DNA of 6,476 bases from Spirochaetia bacterium. GTDB taxonomy: Bacteria > Spirochaetota > Spirochaetia > JABMQR01. Location of the stretch: positions 1 through 6,476 of the forward strand of contig JADHUD010000142.1 of the NCBI GenBank assembly GCA_016784705.1, read 5' to 3'. Position numbers and translations under genes: made by a program. Under the pieces are notes generated by a model that did not search any database, was not told where the DNA came from, and saw nothing but the letters and a program-made list of their open reading frames with translations. Shown here piece by piece: positions 1-5,614 of the stretch (position 1 is its first letter; each line of letters starts with the position of its first letter).

Positions 1-2
1 TA

Positions 3-431
3 TTATTTAATTGTGCTACAGGAATTTTCTCGCTCTCCTATCTCACAGAAAACATAGATTTCATTTCATCAAATTTACCTATCAGAATTAGTGAACAGGA
101 TAAAGATCCCGGGAAATATGCTCAGGCAGAACAAATAACCTGGGAAATTCTCAGTCTCATCAAAAAACCATTAATCTTTGCCGTGCAGAAACAAAAGCGT
201 TTTCTTGCTGCTAAACTTCTTTCTGAATTGATACTTACTTCACAGGCTGACAAATTGTATGTCAAGCTTCTTAAAGCAAATCCAAATTATGAAAATTTAT
301 GCAAGGGAAGCAGGATAATGCAGAAGGGATTATATACTCTTTTAGAAAATACCTACGGATTGAGAATCAAAAATGGAAAATGGGAACCTTTGTCAATTGA
401 AGACCTAATGCCTGGTTTTTCTGCAGGATAA
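3..431 (+). CDS. C-terminal part of an unrecognised protein (5' end outside window)
   Basis: The reading frame is open from the first complete codon at base 3 to the TAA at 429-431, giving 142 residues with no stop, so this is the tail of a longer gene. A GTG at 183 could be read as a start, but the frame stays open and protein-like upstream of it (for example ATGIFSLSYLTENIDF), so I do not treat that as the true start. The visible part looks soluble and mostly helical: a mixed segment, then KKPLIFAVQKQKRFLAAKLL, a Leu/Lys-rich helical stretch, and an ending KNGKWEPLSIEDLMPGFSAG. I see no membrane segment, metal-binding cluster or nucleotide-binding motif. I do not recognise the family and assign no function. 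A short hairpin with a T-run follows seven bases after the stop. Confidence 0.7.
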   Translation, partial: LFNCATGIFSLSYLTENIDFISSNLPIRISEQDKDPGKYAQAEQITWEILSLIKKPLIFAVQKQKRFLAAKLLSELILTSQADKLYVKLLKANPNYENLCKGSRIMQKGLYTLLENTYGLRIKNGKWEPLSIEDLMPGFSAG

Positions 432-437
432 TTCTAA

Positions 438-457
438 CAGCGTGAGCTGCCTTTTTT
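438..457 (+). terminator. Small hairpin plus T-run after the first gene
   Basis: CAGC (438-441) pairs with GCTG (446-449) across a GTGA loop, a GNRA-type tetraloop. It is followed by CC and six Ts (452-457). It starts seven bases after the stop of the upstream gene, where an intrinsic terminator is expected. The stem is only four base pairs, so it is weak alone and may work together with the larger hairpin at 535-582. Confidence 0.45.
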
Positions 458-534
458 ACGAGATTAATATTCTATTTATTTACTCTTTTTAAATATTACG
501 TTATCAGCTGAAACTACTAACGGGAAAATACTAT

Positions 535-582
535 AAAAAAGCTGCATTGTTTATAGTATTACTAGTAACAATCAGCTTTTTT
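535..582. terminator. Bidirectional intrinsic terminator
   Basis: The left arm (535-551, AAAAAAGCTGCATTGTT) is complementary to the right arm (567-582, AACAATCAGCTTTTTT) along its whole length, apart from one bulged C at 545. The loop is about 15 bases and contains a possible extra TAG/CTA pairing. Read on the plus strand it ends in a T-run (577-582) and would stop transcripts from the gene ending at 431. Read on the minus strand it ends in the complement of A535-A540, also a T-run, and would stop transcripts from the small gene ending at 617. It lies between two genes that converge on it, as a shared terminator should. Confidence 0.8.
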
Positions 583-616
583 CGAGTCTTATATAGATTT
601 GAAATAATTAAAAAAT

Positions 617-706
617 TTATTTTTTCTTATGTCTATTCTTTCTCAGTTTCTTTTTTCTTTTGTGTGTTGCAATTTTATGTCTTTTTCTTTTCTTTCCACA
701 AGGCAC
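617..706 (-). CDS. AURKAIP1/COX24-domain small ribosomal protein (mS38/bS22-like), 29 aa
   Basis: The minus strand encodes a 29-residue protein from a GTG start (704-706) to TAA (617-619). It begins MPCGKKRKRHKIATHK and ends KNRHKKK. Twenty of 29 residues are Lys, Arg or His, and there is no acidic residue. This matches, from memory, the small bacterial proteins annotated as AURKAIP1/COX24 domain-containing, which read MP.GKKRKRHK.ATHKRKK and end RKNRHKKK. The domain is shared with mitochondrial small-subunit protein mS38 and resembles mycobacterial bS22, so the likely role is binding rRNA on the small ribosomal subunit. The SD AAGGAG lies seven bases before the GTG, a near-consensus promoter lies just upstream, and a terminator follows at 582-535, so it is probably a single-gene transcript. 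The Lys-rich codons account for the long pyrimidine tract seen on the plus strand. Cys3 sits where I recall Ser in other members. Confidence 0.9.
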   Translation of the reverse strand: MPCGKKRKRHKIATHKRKKKLRKNRHKKK

Positions 707-713
707 TATAGAG

Positions 714-719
714 CTCCTT
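714..719 (-). promoter_or_regulatory. Ribosome binding site of the 29-codon gene
   Basis: On the minus strand AAGGAG ends seven bases before the GTG at 706-704. This good SD at ideal spacing fixes the GTG start, since no ATG is available in frame nearby. Confidence 0.8.
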
Positions 720-740
720 ACATTTTTCAAATTCTGCATT

Positions 741-769
741 ATTATGCCGATTAACAGGATATAGGTCAA
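741..769 (-). promoter_or_regulatory. Sigma70-type promoter of the 29-codon gene
   Basis: On the minus strand TTGACC (769-764) and CATAAT (746-741) are separated by exactly 17 bases, five of six matches to consensus in each box. The predicted transcript start is near 734, giving a leader of about 28 bases that contains the AAGGAG site. The strength suits an abundantly needed ribosomal protein. Confidence 0.75.
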
Positions 770-788
770 GAGAAACAAACCAACTTTA

Positions 789-817
789 TTGTAATTTATC
801 TTGTGTAGTTCTATACT
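789..817 (+). promoter_or_regulatory. Sigma70-type promoter of murD
   Basis: TTGTAA (789-794) and TATACT (812-817) are 17 bases apart. The predicted start near 824 gives a leader of about 36 bases before the murD ATG. It is back to back with the minus-strand promoter at 769-741, the two -35 boxes being 19 bases apart. The -35 box is weaker than that of its divergent partner. Confidence 0.6.
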
Positions 818-859
818 TTCGGTTGAAGTTTTTCTACTTTAAAGCCGTTTGGAGAGTTA

Positions 860-2179
860 ATGAAAGTACTGATTTTCGGTCTTGGTAATCATGGCGGCGG
901 AGCCGGCGCTGCTGATTATTTCAGTAAAAAAGGTTTCGAGGTCATGGTAACAGACCTCAATTCTAAAGATAGTCTAGAGAAATCTCTCGCCCAACTCTCT
1001 ACTCTGCCAATAACTTATCATTTAAACTATCATGATCCTGAAGATATAAAATGGGCGGATTTGATTATTAAGAATCCAGCCGTTTCCCCTGATAACAATT
1101 TATTAGTAAATCATAAAAATATCCAAAGTGATCTCTCTTATACATTACCTTTATTTGATATACCCATAATAGCAGTTACCGGAACTAAAGGAAAATCAAC
1201 GGCCGTATCTTCTCTAGCATCAGCTTTAGAGTTCTTCGGCATGAAGACTTATGTTATGGGAAATATCGGAATATCTCCCTTTCAAGTCTTAATGCAAATA
1301 TCAGGATTAAAGAAAAAAGATAGAAAAAATGCAATTATCATACTTGAACTATCATCCTGGCAGCTTAGGGATCTTAAAAGATATTCACCAGAATGCTCAA
1401 AATACTTCTCTATGGCATTACTTACCTCTCTGTTCCAGGATCATCTAGATACGTACCATAGTTACAAAGATTATGTATCTGACAAGATGATAATTTTTTC
1501 ATTTCTCAAGAAAGATGGAATTAAAGTTATTCCAGAGAATAGTAAACACGAATTGGAGATCAGAAAAATAGCGTTAGAGAAACATTCGATTTTCACAAAT
1601 AACATTATTTCCGATGAGTCAGGTAATCTGTATGATACAGGAAATATTCAGAATGACCTGATCCCTGCAGCAGCAGTCTGTATACAACGAGGATATTCTT
1701 TTCGTGATGTAGAAATCATATGTAAAAAATATTACGGTCTTCCACATCGTCGGGAATTAATAAGGGTTATTAACGGGATCACCTATATAAATGATTCAGC
1801 AGCTACAGTCCCTGAATCTATTTTGTATTGTATTGATAACTATAAAGGGAAAATTCATCTTATCAGCGGTGGAACCGATAAAAAACTTGAAACCGGAACA
1901 TTTTTATCAGCATATAAGAGAGTTTCTTCCCTACATCTTTTAGGCGGTACTTTAACCGAAAGACTTATTCCATCATTATCTAATTCCAGAATAGAGTTTA
2001 CCGGTCCATACATGACTATGGAAAATGCTTTAAGAGCAGCAAGAGAGTGTGCTGAAAAGGATTTAGGGAACGGAACAGCATCTTATGTGATTTTATCTCC
2101 AGGAGCAGCCTCCTTCGATCTGTTTCTGAATGAATTTGAAAGAGGCAATATTTTTAAAGAATTAGTACTAAAGCTATAA
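860..2179 (+). CDS. murD: UDP-N-acetylmuramoyl-L-alanine--glutamate ligase (MurD)
   Basis: MurD is a cytoplasmic enzyme that uses ATP to add glutamate (normally D-Glu) to UDP-MurNAc-L-Ala in peptidoglycan precursor synthesis. The 439 residues fit the family length. In order: an N-terminal UDP-binding domain with GLGNHGGGAGAADYF (7-21); the ATP P-loop GTKGKST (108-114) in the central Mur ligase domain; GNIG (134-137); ELSSWQL (163-169); DHLDTYHSYKDYVSDK (194-209), whose last Lys is at the position of the usual carbamylated lysine; HRRE (296-299), opening the C-terminal domain; GGTDKK (337-342); and LSPGAASFDLF (412-422). The motif read as NDSKATN in E. coli is NDSAATVPES here, so the Lys is replaced. 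The ATG has GGAGAG at 851-856 just upstream and a promoter at 789-817. The last codons overlap the stop of the opposing femX-like gene. It is not in a visible mur operon. Confidence 0.93.
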   Translation: MKVLIFGLGNHGGGAGAADYFSKKGFEVMVTDLNSKDSLEKSLAQLSTLPITYHLNYHDPEDIKWADLIIKNPAVSPDNNLLVNHKNIQSDLSYTLPLFDIPIIAVTGTKGKSTAVSSLASALEFFGMKTYVMGNIGISPFQVLMQISGLKKKDRKNAIIILELSSWQLRDLKRYSPECSKYFSMALLTSLFQDHLDTYHSYKDYVSDKMIIFSFLKKDGIKVIPENSKHELEIRKIALEKHSIFTNNIISDESGNLYDTGNIQNDLIPAAAVCIQRGYSFRDVEIICKKYYGLPHRRELIRVINGITYINDSAATVPESILYCIDNYKGKIHLISGGTDKKLETGTFLSAYKRVSSLHLLGGTLTERLIPSLSNSRIEFTGPYMTMENALRAARECAEKDLGNGTASYVILSPGAASFDLFLNEFERGNIFKELVLKL

Positions 2180-3247
2180 TGATCTTGCTCGTTTTATTCG
2201 TTTTTTTTCAATAACTGAATAGATGAAATACGGAATTCTTTGTACGGGTATATCCCAAGTACCGGAGCGTCTTATACTATCCCCGCCAAAGGAACTTTTA
2301 AAAGTGGATAAACCCTTGAGATGATGATTTCTGCTGTCTGGCGGCGGGATTCCAAACAAATCATATATGCTGCAGCCTGTTTCCTTTGCATCTTGTATTG
2401 CTTCCCACTGCAAAAGATAAGAGGGGCTGCAATCAATTCCTGTATTCCTGAGAGAACTTCCTAAAAGGAATACTGAACGATTTTTCGACTGGATAGTGAC
2501 AATGCCGGCTATTATTTCGTTATTCAGTATAGCAAGATAAAGCTTCGCCGATACAGCCGATTCAGTCAATACAGCAGACTGCTCTTCAGTAGAACCTAGT
2601 ATCAATAATTCTCTTATATAATCAGCAGATCTTGGTTGGAAACCATCTCTTTCCGCTGTAATAATGTACGTCTCATACCATTTATTAAATAAATTCATTT
2701 CTTCAGATATTTTAATTTTTTTAATAGTTAATTCACGACATTTTTGTATATTCCGTTTAGCACGCTTTCTAAAAGATTGATAAATCTCATCAATTGGGCG
2801 CGTTAAATCGATAACTACTGTATATTCAGGCTGTATACTATAGGAGAGGTGACTTAATTGATAAGGTGGTGGTGGTGGTGTATCAGGTTTTTCCCATTCA
2901 GTAACAGAATGGTTCCAGGGCAAATCAAACCGTACGGCAAATACCGATTCCTTAATATAAGACACAACATATCCGGCAATGGTATACAGTAATTTACTGC
3001 TTAGAATTCCATTTACTGATGTTGGAGCAAAGGGTATATATGCAAGTGAAAAAGAGCCGGGAAATTTCTTTACTAAAACCAGCATTGTTTGTTCTGATAT
3101 AGCATCAGTATCTTCACCAGCTTCAGGAATTACTGTAAAGCCATAAGAGACCCATCTATTTAAACCTTTGACTTTTGCCCAGAATTCAGACTGAAAAGGA
3201 TTATCTGCTGAATTTATCTCTTTAAGCGCTATCGGATTAACCAACAT
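2174..3247 (-). CDS. FemABX-family peptidyltransferase (probable peptidoglycan bridge or branch amino-acid transferase)
   Basis: FemABX proteins have two GNAT-like folds and transfer an amino acid from aminoacyl-tRNA to the stem peptide of lipid II or its UDP precursor. From the start chosen here (ATG at 3247-3245; 357 aa) the landmarks are: an N-terminal region with NPFQSEFWAKVKG (residues 16-28); a PPPPPY run (124-129); the basic segment FRKRAKRNIQKC (159-170); a second acyltransferase-like half with YLAILNNEIIAGIV; and the family ending YDLFGIPPPDS...GLSTFKSSFGG (about 295-322). A frame-open extension reaches an ATG at 3361 (395 aa), but that adds 38 residues encoded antiphase over the metG end. 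The family-like sequence begins near 3247; ATG 3253 is the other candidate. Either start overlaps the metG stop (3237-3239), so translation is probably coupled to metG. The transferred amino acid cannot be read from sequence; Gly on ornithine, known in spirochaete peptidoglycan, is a guess. Confidence 0.85.
   Translation of the reverse strand: MLVNPIALKEINSADNPFQSEFWAKVKGLNRWVSYGFTVIPEAGEDTDAISEQTMLVLVKKFPGSFSLAYIPFAPTSVNGILSSKLLYTIAGYVVSYIKESVFAVRFDLPWNHSVTEWEKPDTPPPPPYQLSHLSYSIQPEYTVVIDLTRPIDEIYQSFRKRAKRNIQKCRELTIKKIKISEEMNLFNKWYETYIITAERDGFQPRSADYIRELLILGSTEEQSAVLTESAVSAKLYLAILNNEIIAGIVTIQSKNRSVFLLGSSLRNTGIDCSPSYLLQWEAIQDAKETGCSIYDLFGIPPPDSRNHHLKGLSTFKSSFGGDSIRRSGTWDIPVQRIPYFIYSVIEKKRIKRARSL
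2865..2881. repeat. GGT trinucleotide repeat encoding a five-proline run
   Basis: Five GGT units and a partial sixth lie in tandem on the plus strand. On the coding minus strand they read CCA four times then CCT, giving five consecutive prolines in the FemX-like protein. Slippage by one unit would add or remove one proline without shifting the frame. Confidence 0.85.
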
Positions 3248-5477
3248 CTCCATCAACAACTTTACTGGTACGTAAATTCCTACCCTCAATCGAGAGTAGT
3301 GATTCTCCTGCATAGACTTCATGGTTTTTAACAACCAATGGCAATGAGAAAAATTTATCAATCTTAACCCTCTGCTTAGCTTCCTCCGGCGGCAGAAGAT
3401 TTCCTATCGAAATTTTCTGCCCTGGTTTAGCCCAATCAGCAAAAAGAACTTCTACCTGCTCAGTTTTTATACCATTATTTTCACTCTCAGTACTGGCAGC
3501 CAGGAGCATTCCTTGACTCTTGATACCTCTAAGATTTGCAGGTTTCAAATTATATACCAGAATTATTGTTCTTCCGAGCAGCTCTTCCTCTGTATAATAT
3601 GGAACAAGTCCGGAGACAATCTGGCGGGGTTCTTCATCACCAGCATCAAGGGTCTCTATATAGAGCTTGTCAGCTTCAGGATGCCGCGTAATTTCAATTA
3701 TCTTAGCGGCTCTAAGATCAATAAATTCATTAAACTGTTCATCGATTATTTCTTCACGCAGCATATTCTCTTCTCCCTCACCCTCACCCTCACCCTCACT
3801 TTCAGCAATTTCTTTTAAACGTCTTTCGTCTTGTGAACCCGAAAATTTTTCCCGCAACCTGTTCACTAAATCATCTTCAAGTTTTTGAAATAATATTTCT
3901 GTTTTTTGAACATCTTTCAGTCCCGAAAATTGACCCAGCTGATTCCAGGAAATATCAGAAATTCCAAAAAAAGCAAGAATTCGATCTGAAGTGTCAGGTA
4001 AATAGGGTTCAATCATTATACCCAAGTCTCTGATTAAGTATGCAAGACTTTTAATCAGTGAACTCGCTTCAGACGGAGTCTCATTTCTTGTTTTCCAGGG
4101 TTCACCTGCCTGAAAGTATTTATTTCCATAAGAAGACAATGCAAAAATTTTCTTCAGACCGTCACGAAGTTCAGCTTTTTCAAGGTGCTGAGTAATCTCT
4201 TCTTCCCTGTTCTTTACTTCCAGCAGAAAATCAGCGGGTATAGCTCCTTCGGGAACATGAGAATCATAAAAACGGTGAATAAATGATAGTGTTCTGTTAA
4301 CAAGATTTGCAAGATTCCCTATCAGCTCTCCATTCACTTTTTCCTGAAAATCTGACCAGGTAAATTGTGCATCCGATTTTTCAGGGCGATTATAATAGAT
4401 ATAAAAACGCCAGACATCGGCCGGAATTCCTGTTTCCATAGCATCTGTTCCGAATACACCTATACCTTTACTTTTAGAGAACTTCCCTTTTTCGTAATTC
4501 AAATATTCAGTTGAGGACATATGATGCAGTAACGTCCAATTTTCTCCGGTTGCTAGAAGAGAACCAGGAAAGATAACCGTATGAAAAGGAATGTTGTCTT
4601 TTCCTATAAATTGAAAAAGCTCAACTTCATCTGGATTTTTCCACCAGGATTCCCACTCATCTGTATGATTTGCTGAAATAGAGATATATCCTATCGGTGC
4701 ATCAAACCAGACATAAAACACTTTATCTTCATATCCCTCTTTTGGAACAGGAATACCCCATTTCAAATCACGGGTTATACAGCGCTCTTTTAGCCCGTCA
4801 CGAATCCAGCTTTTTGTCATCTGGATAGCGTTCTTTGCCCAAAATCCATTGACAGAAGCTTTTTCCATCCACTCTTCAAGTAATGGAAGAATACCCGGCA
4901 GATCAAGATAAAGGTGTTTTGTTGCTTTCAGCTCAGGTTTCTTGCCGCAAACCCCGCAACTTGGGTCTAACAGCTCTGTTGGGTCCAAAAGCTTTCCGCA
5001 ATGCTCGCACTGATCCCCACGTGCTTCTTCATAACCGCAATGGGGGCATATACCATGTACAAATCTGTCTGCAAGAAACCGGTTACAGCTTGCACAGAAA
5101 AGCTGGTCTATGACTGCACTTCTAATCAGCCCTGCAGCATCAACTTTATTGAAAATATTCTGGACAATTTCGGTTTGCTTAGGTGTTGAAGTTCTGCCGA
5201 ATCGATCGAACGCTATATTAAACCATGAATATATCTCTGTATGAATACTATTGTACCGGTCACAGAGTTCCTTGGGAGTAACACCTTCCTGTAATGCACG
5301 TGTTTCCGTAGCTGTACCATATTCGTCAGTTCCGCAGACATAGAGTGTTTCATATCCGCGAATTCTGCAGAATCGTGCAAAAACATCAGCAGAAAGCACT
5401 TGAATCAGGTTTCCAAGATGTGGAATATTATTTACATAAGGTAATGCTGATGTGATAAGTTTTCTTTTTATTTTCAT
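3237..5477 (-). CDS. metG: Methionyl-tRNA synthetase with C-terminal tRNA-binding domain
   Basis: MetRS charges tRNA-Met with methionine using ATP, for both initiation and elongation. From the ATG at 5477 (746 aa): class I Rossmann core starting LITSALPYVNNIPHLGN, with the HIGH-type motif HLGN at 20-23; a connective domain with two zinc knuckles (Cys 128/131/144/147 and 157/160/174/177), the two-knuckle type found in E. coli MetRS; the KMSKS-type motif KFSKS (332-336); a helical anticodon-binding domain beginning near NLANLVNRTLSF (388-399); an EG-repeat linker (559-570); and an OB-fold EMAP/Trbp111-like tRNA-binding domain (about 580-706, with HPEADKLYIETLDAG and RGIKSQGMLLAAS), which usually dimerises the enzyme. 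The frame also opens upstream at ATG 5507 and TTG 5513, adding a low-complexity KMEIDIDILMD stretch unlike the family, so I prefer 5477; no start has a good SD. It is first in a pair with the femX-like gene. I could not fix its promoter: -10-like CATAAT (5573-5568) and TATACT (5552-5547) occur without good -35 boxes. Confidence 0.95.
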   Translation of the reverse strand: MKIKRKLITSALPYVNNIPHLGNLIQVLSADVFARFCRIRGYETLYVCGTDEYGTATETRALQEGVTPKELCDRYNSIHTEIYSWFNIAFDRFGRTSTPKQTEIVQNIFNKVDAAGLIRSAVIDQLFCASCNRFLADRFVHGICPHCGYEEARGDQCEHCGKLLDPTELLDPSCGVCGKKPELKATKHLYLDLPGILPLLEEWMEKASVNGFWAKNAIQMTKSWIRDGLKERCITRDLKWGIPVPKEGYEDKVFYVWFDAPIGYISISANHTDEWESWWKNPDEVELFQFIGKDNIPFHTVIFPGSLLATGENWTLLHHMSSTEYLNYEKGKFSKSKGIGVFGTDAMETGIPADVWRFYIYYNRPEKSDAQFTWSDFQEKVNGELIGNLANLVNRTLSFIHRFYDSHVPEGAIPADFLLEVKNREEEITQHLEKAELRDGLKKIFALSSYGNKYFQAGEPWKTRNETPSEASSLIKSLAYLIRDLGIMIEPYLPDTSDRILAFFGISDISWNQLGQFSGLKDVQKTEILFQKLEDDLVNRLREKFSGSQDERRLKEIAESEGEGEGEGEENMLREEIIDEQFNEFIDLRAAKIIEITRHPEADKLYIETLDAGDEEPRQIVSGLVPYYTEEELLGRTIILVYNLKPANLRGIKSQGMLLAASTESENNGIKTEQVEVLFADWAKPGQKISIGNLLPPEEAKQRVKIDKFFSLPLVVKNHEVYAGESLLSIEGRNLRTSKVVDGDVG
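3775..3798. repeat. (CCCTCA)4 hexanucleotide repeat with G-quadruplex potential
   Basis: Four perfect tandem CCCTCA units on the plus strand, followed by a degenerate CTTTCA. On the minus (metG coding) strand this is four GGG runs separated by three-base TGA loops, a textbook intramolecular G-quadruplex pattern. It encodes the Glu-Gly repeat in the linker between the anticodon-binding domain and the C-terminal tRNA-binding domain of MetRS. Gain or loss of units stays in frame. Confidence 0.85.
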
Positions 5478-5554
5478 ATCCATCAATATATCGATATCTA
5501 TCTCCATTTTCAATCCATTTATACAATAGATTACAAGAGAATGCGCAGTATACC

Positions 5555-5583
5555 TTGACTCGCGAGTATTATGAGATTAACTT
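5555..5583 (+). promoter_or_regulatory. Candidate hflK promoter
   Basis: TTGACT (5555-5560) is followed after 17 bases by TAACTT (5578-5583), which keeps the key T, A and final T of a -10 box. A start near 5590 would give a leader of about 25 bases containing the full SD. A better -10, the extended TGCTATAAT (5594-5602), lies downstream, but it would start the transcript inside the SD and has no good -35. A 10-base palindrome overlaps the end of the -35 box. Confidence 0.4.
5558..5567. other. Perfect 10-bp palindrome ACTCGCGAGT in the metG-hflK intergenic region
   Basis: ACTCGCGAGT is its own reverse complement and overlaps the last three bases of the candidate hflK -35 box. It could be an operator half or a chance GC-rich palindrome; the symmetry does not extend outward. 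Confidence 0.3.
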
Positions 5584-5603
5584 AAAGACTGAATGCTATA
5601 ATT

Positions 5604-5612
5604 GAGGAGGAG
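5604..5612 (+). promoter_or_regulatory. Strong ribosome binding site of hflK
   Basis: GAGGAGGAG precedes the ATG at 5615; its AGGAGG core (5605-5610) ends four bases before the start. It is the strongest SD in the window and fixes the start of hflK. Confidence 0.8.
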
Positions 5613-5614
5613 TT

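Noticed and set aside
183..431. A self-contained 82-residue gene starting at GTG 183
   Set aside because: The same frame is open and protein-like back to the window edge, and no clear SD precedes the GTG, so it is the tail of a larger gene.
601..700. Pyrimidine-rich tract as a repeat or triplex-forming element
   Set aside because: It is explained by the Lys/Arg-rich codons of the minus-strand ribosomal protein gene.
2162..2171. Palindrome TTAGTACTAA near the end of murD as a terminator
   Set aside because: It has no loop, is AT-rich and lacks a following T-run on either strand.
3248..3361. A 38-residue N-terminal extension of the FemX-like protein
   Set aside because: It is encoded in a second frame over the conserved end of metG and does not resemble a FemABX N-terminus.
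3513..4033. Three open frames on the plus strand opposite metG
   Set aside because: They are antisense to well-conserved MetRS coding sequence, have low-complexity Ser-Pro or Leu-Thr runs from the hexamer repeat, and resemble no family.
4883..5189. Two open frames on the plus strand opposite the MetRS zinc-knuckle region
   Set aside because: They are antisense shadows; their Cys residues and composition follow from the MetRS codons.
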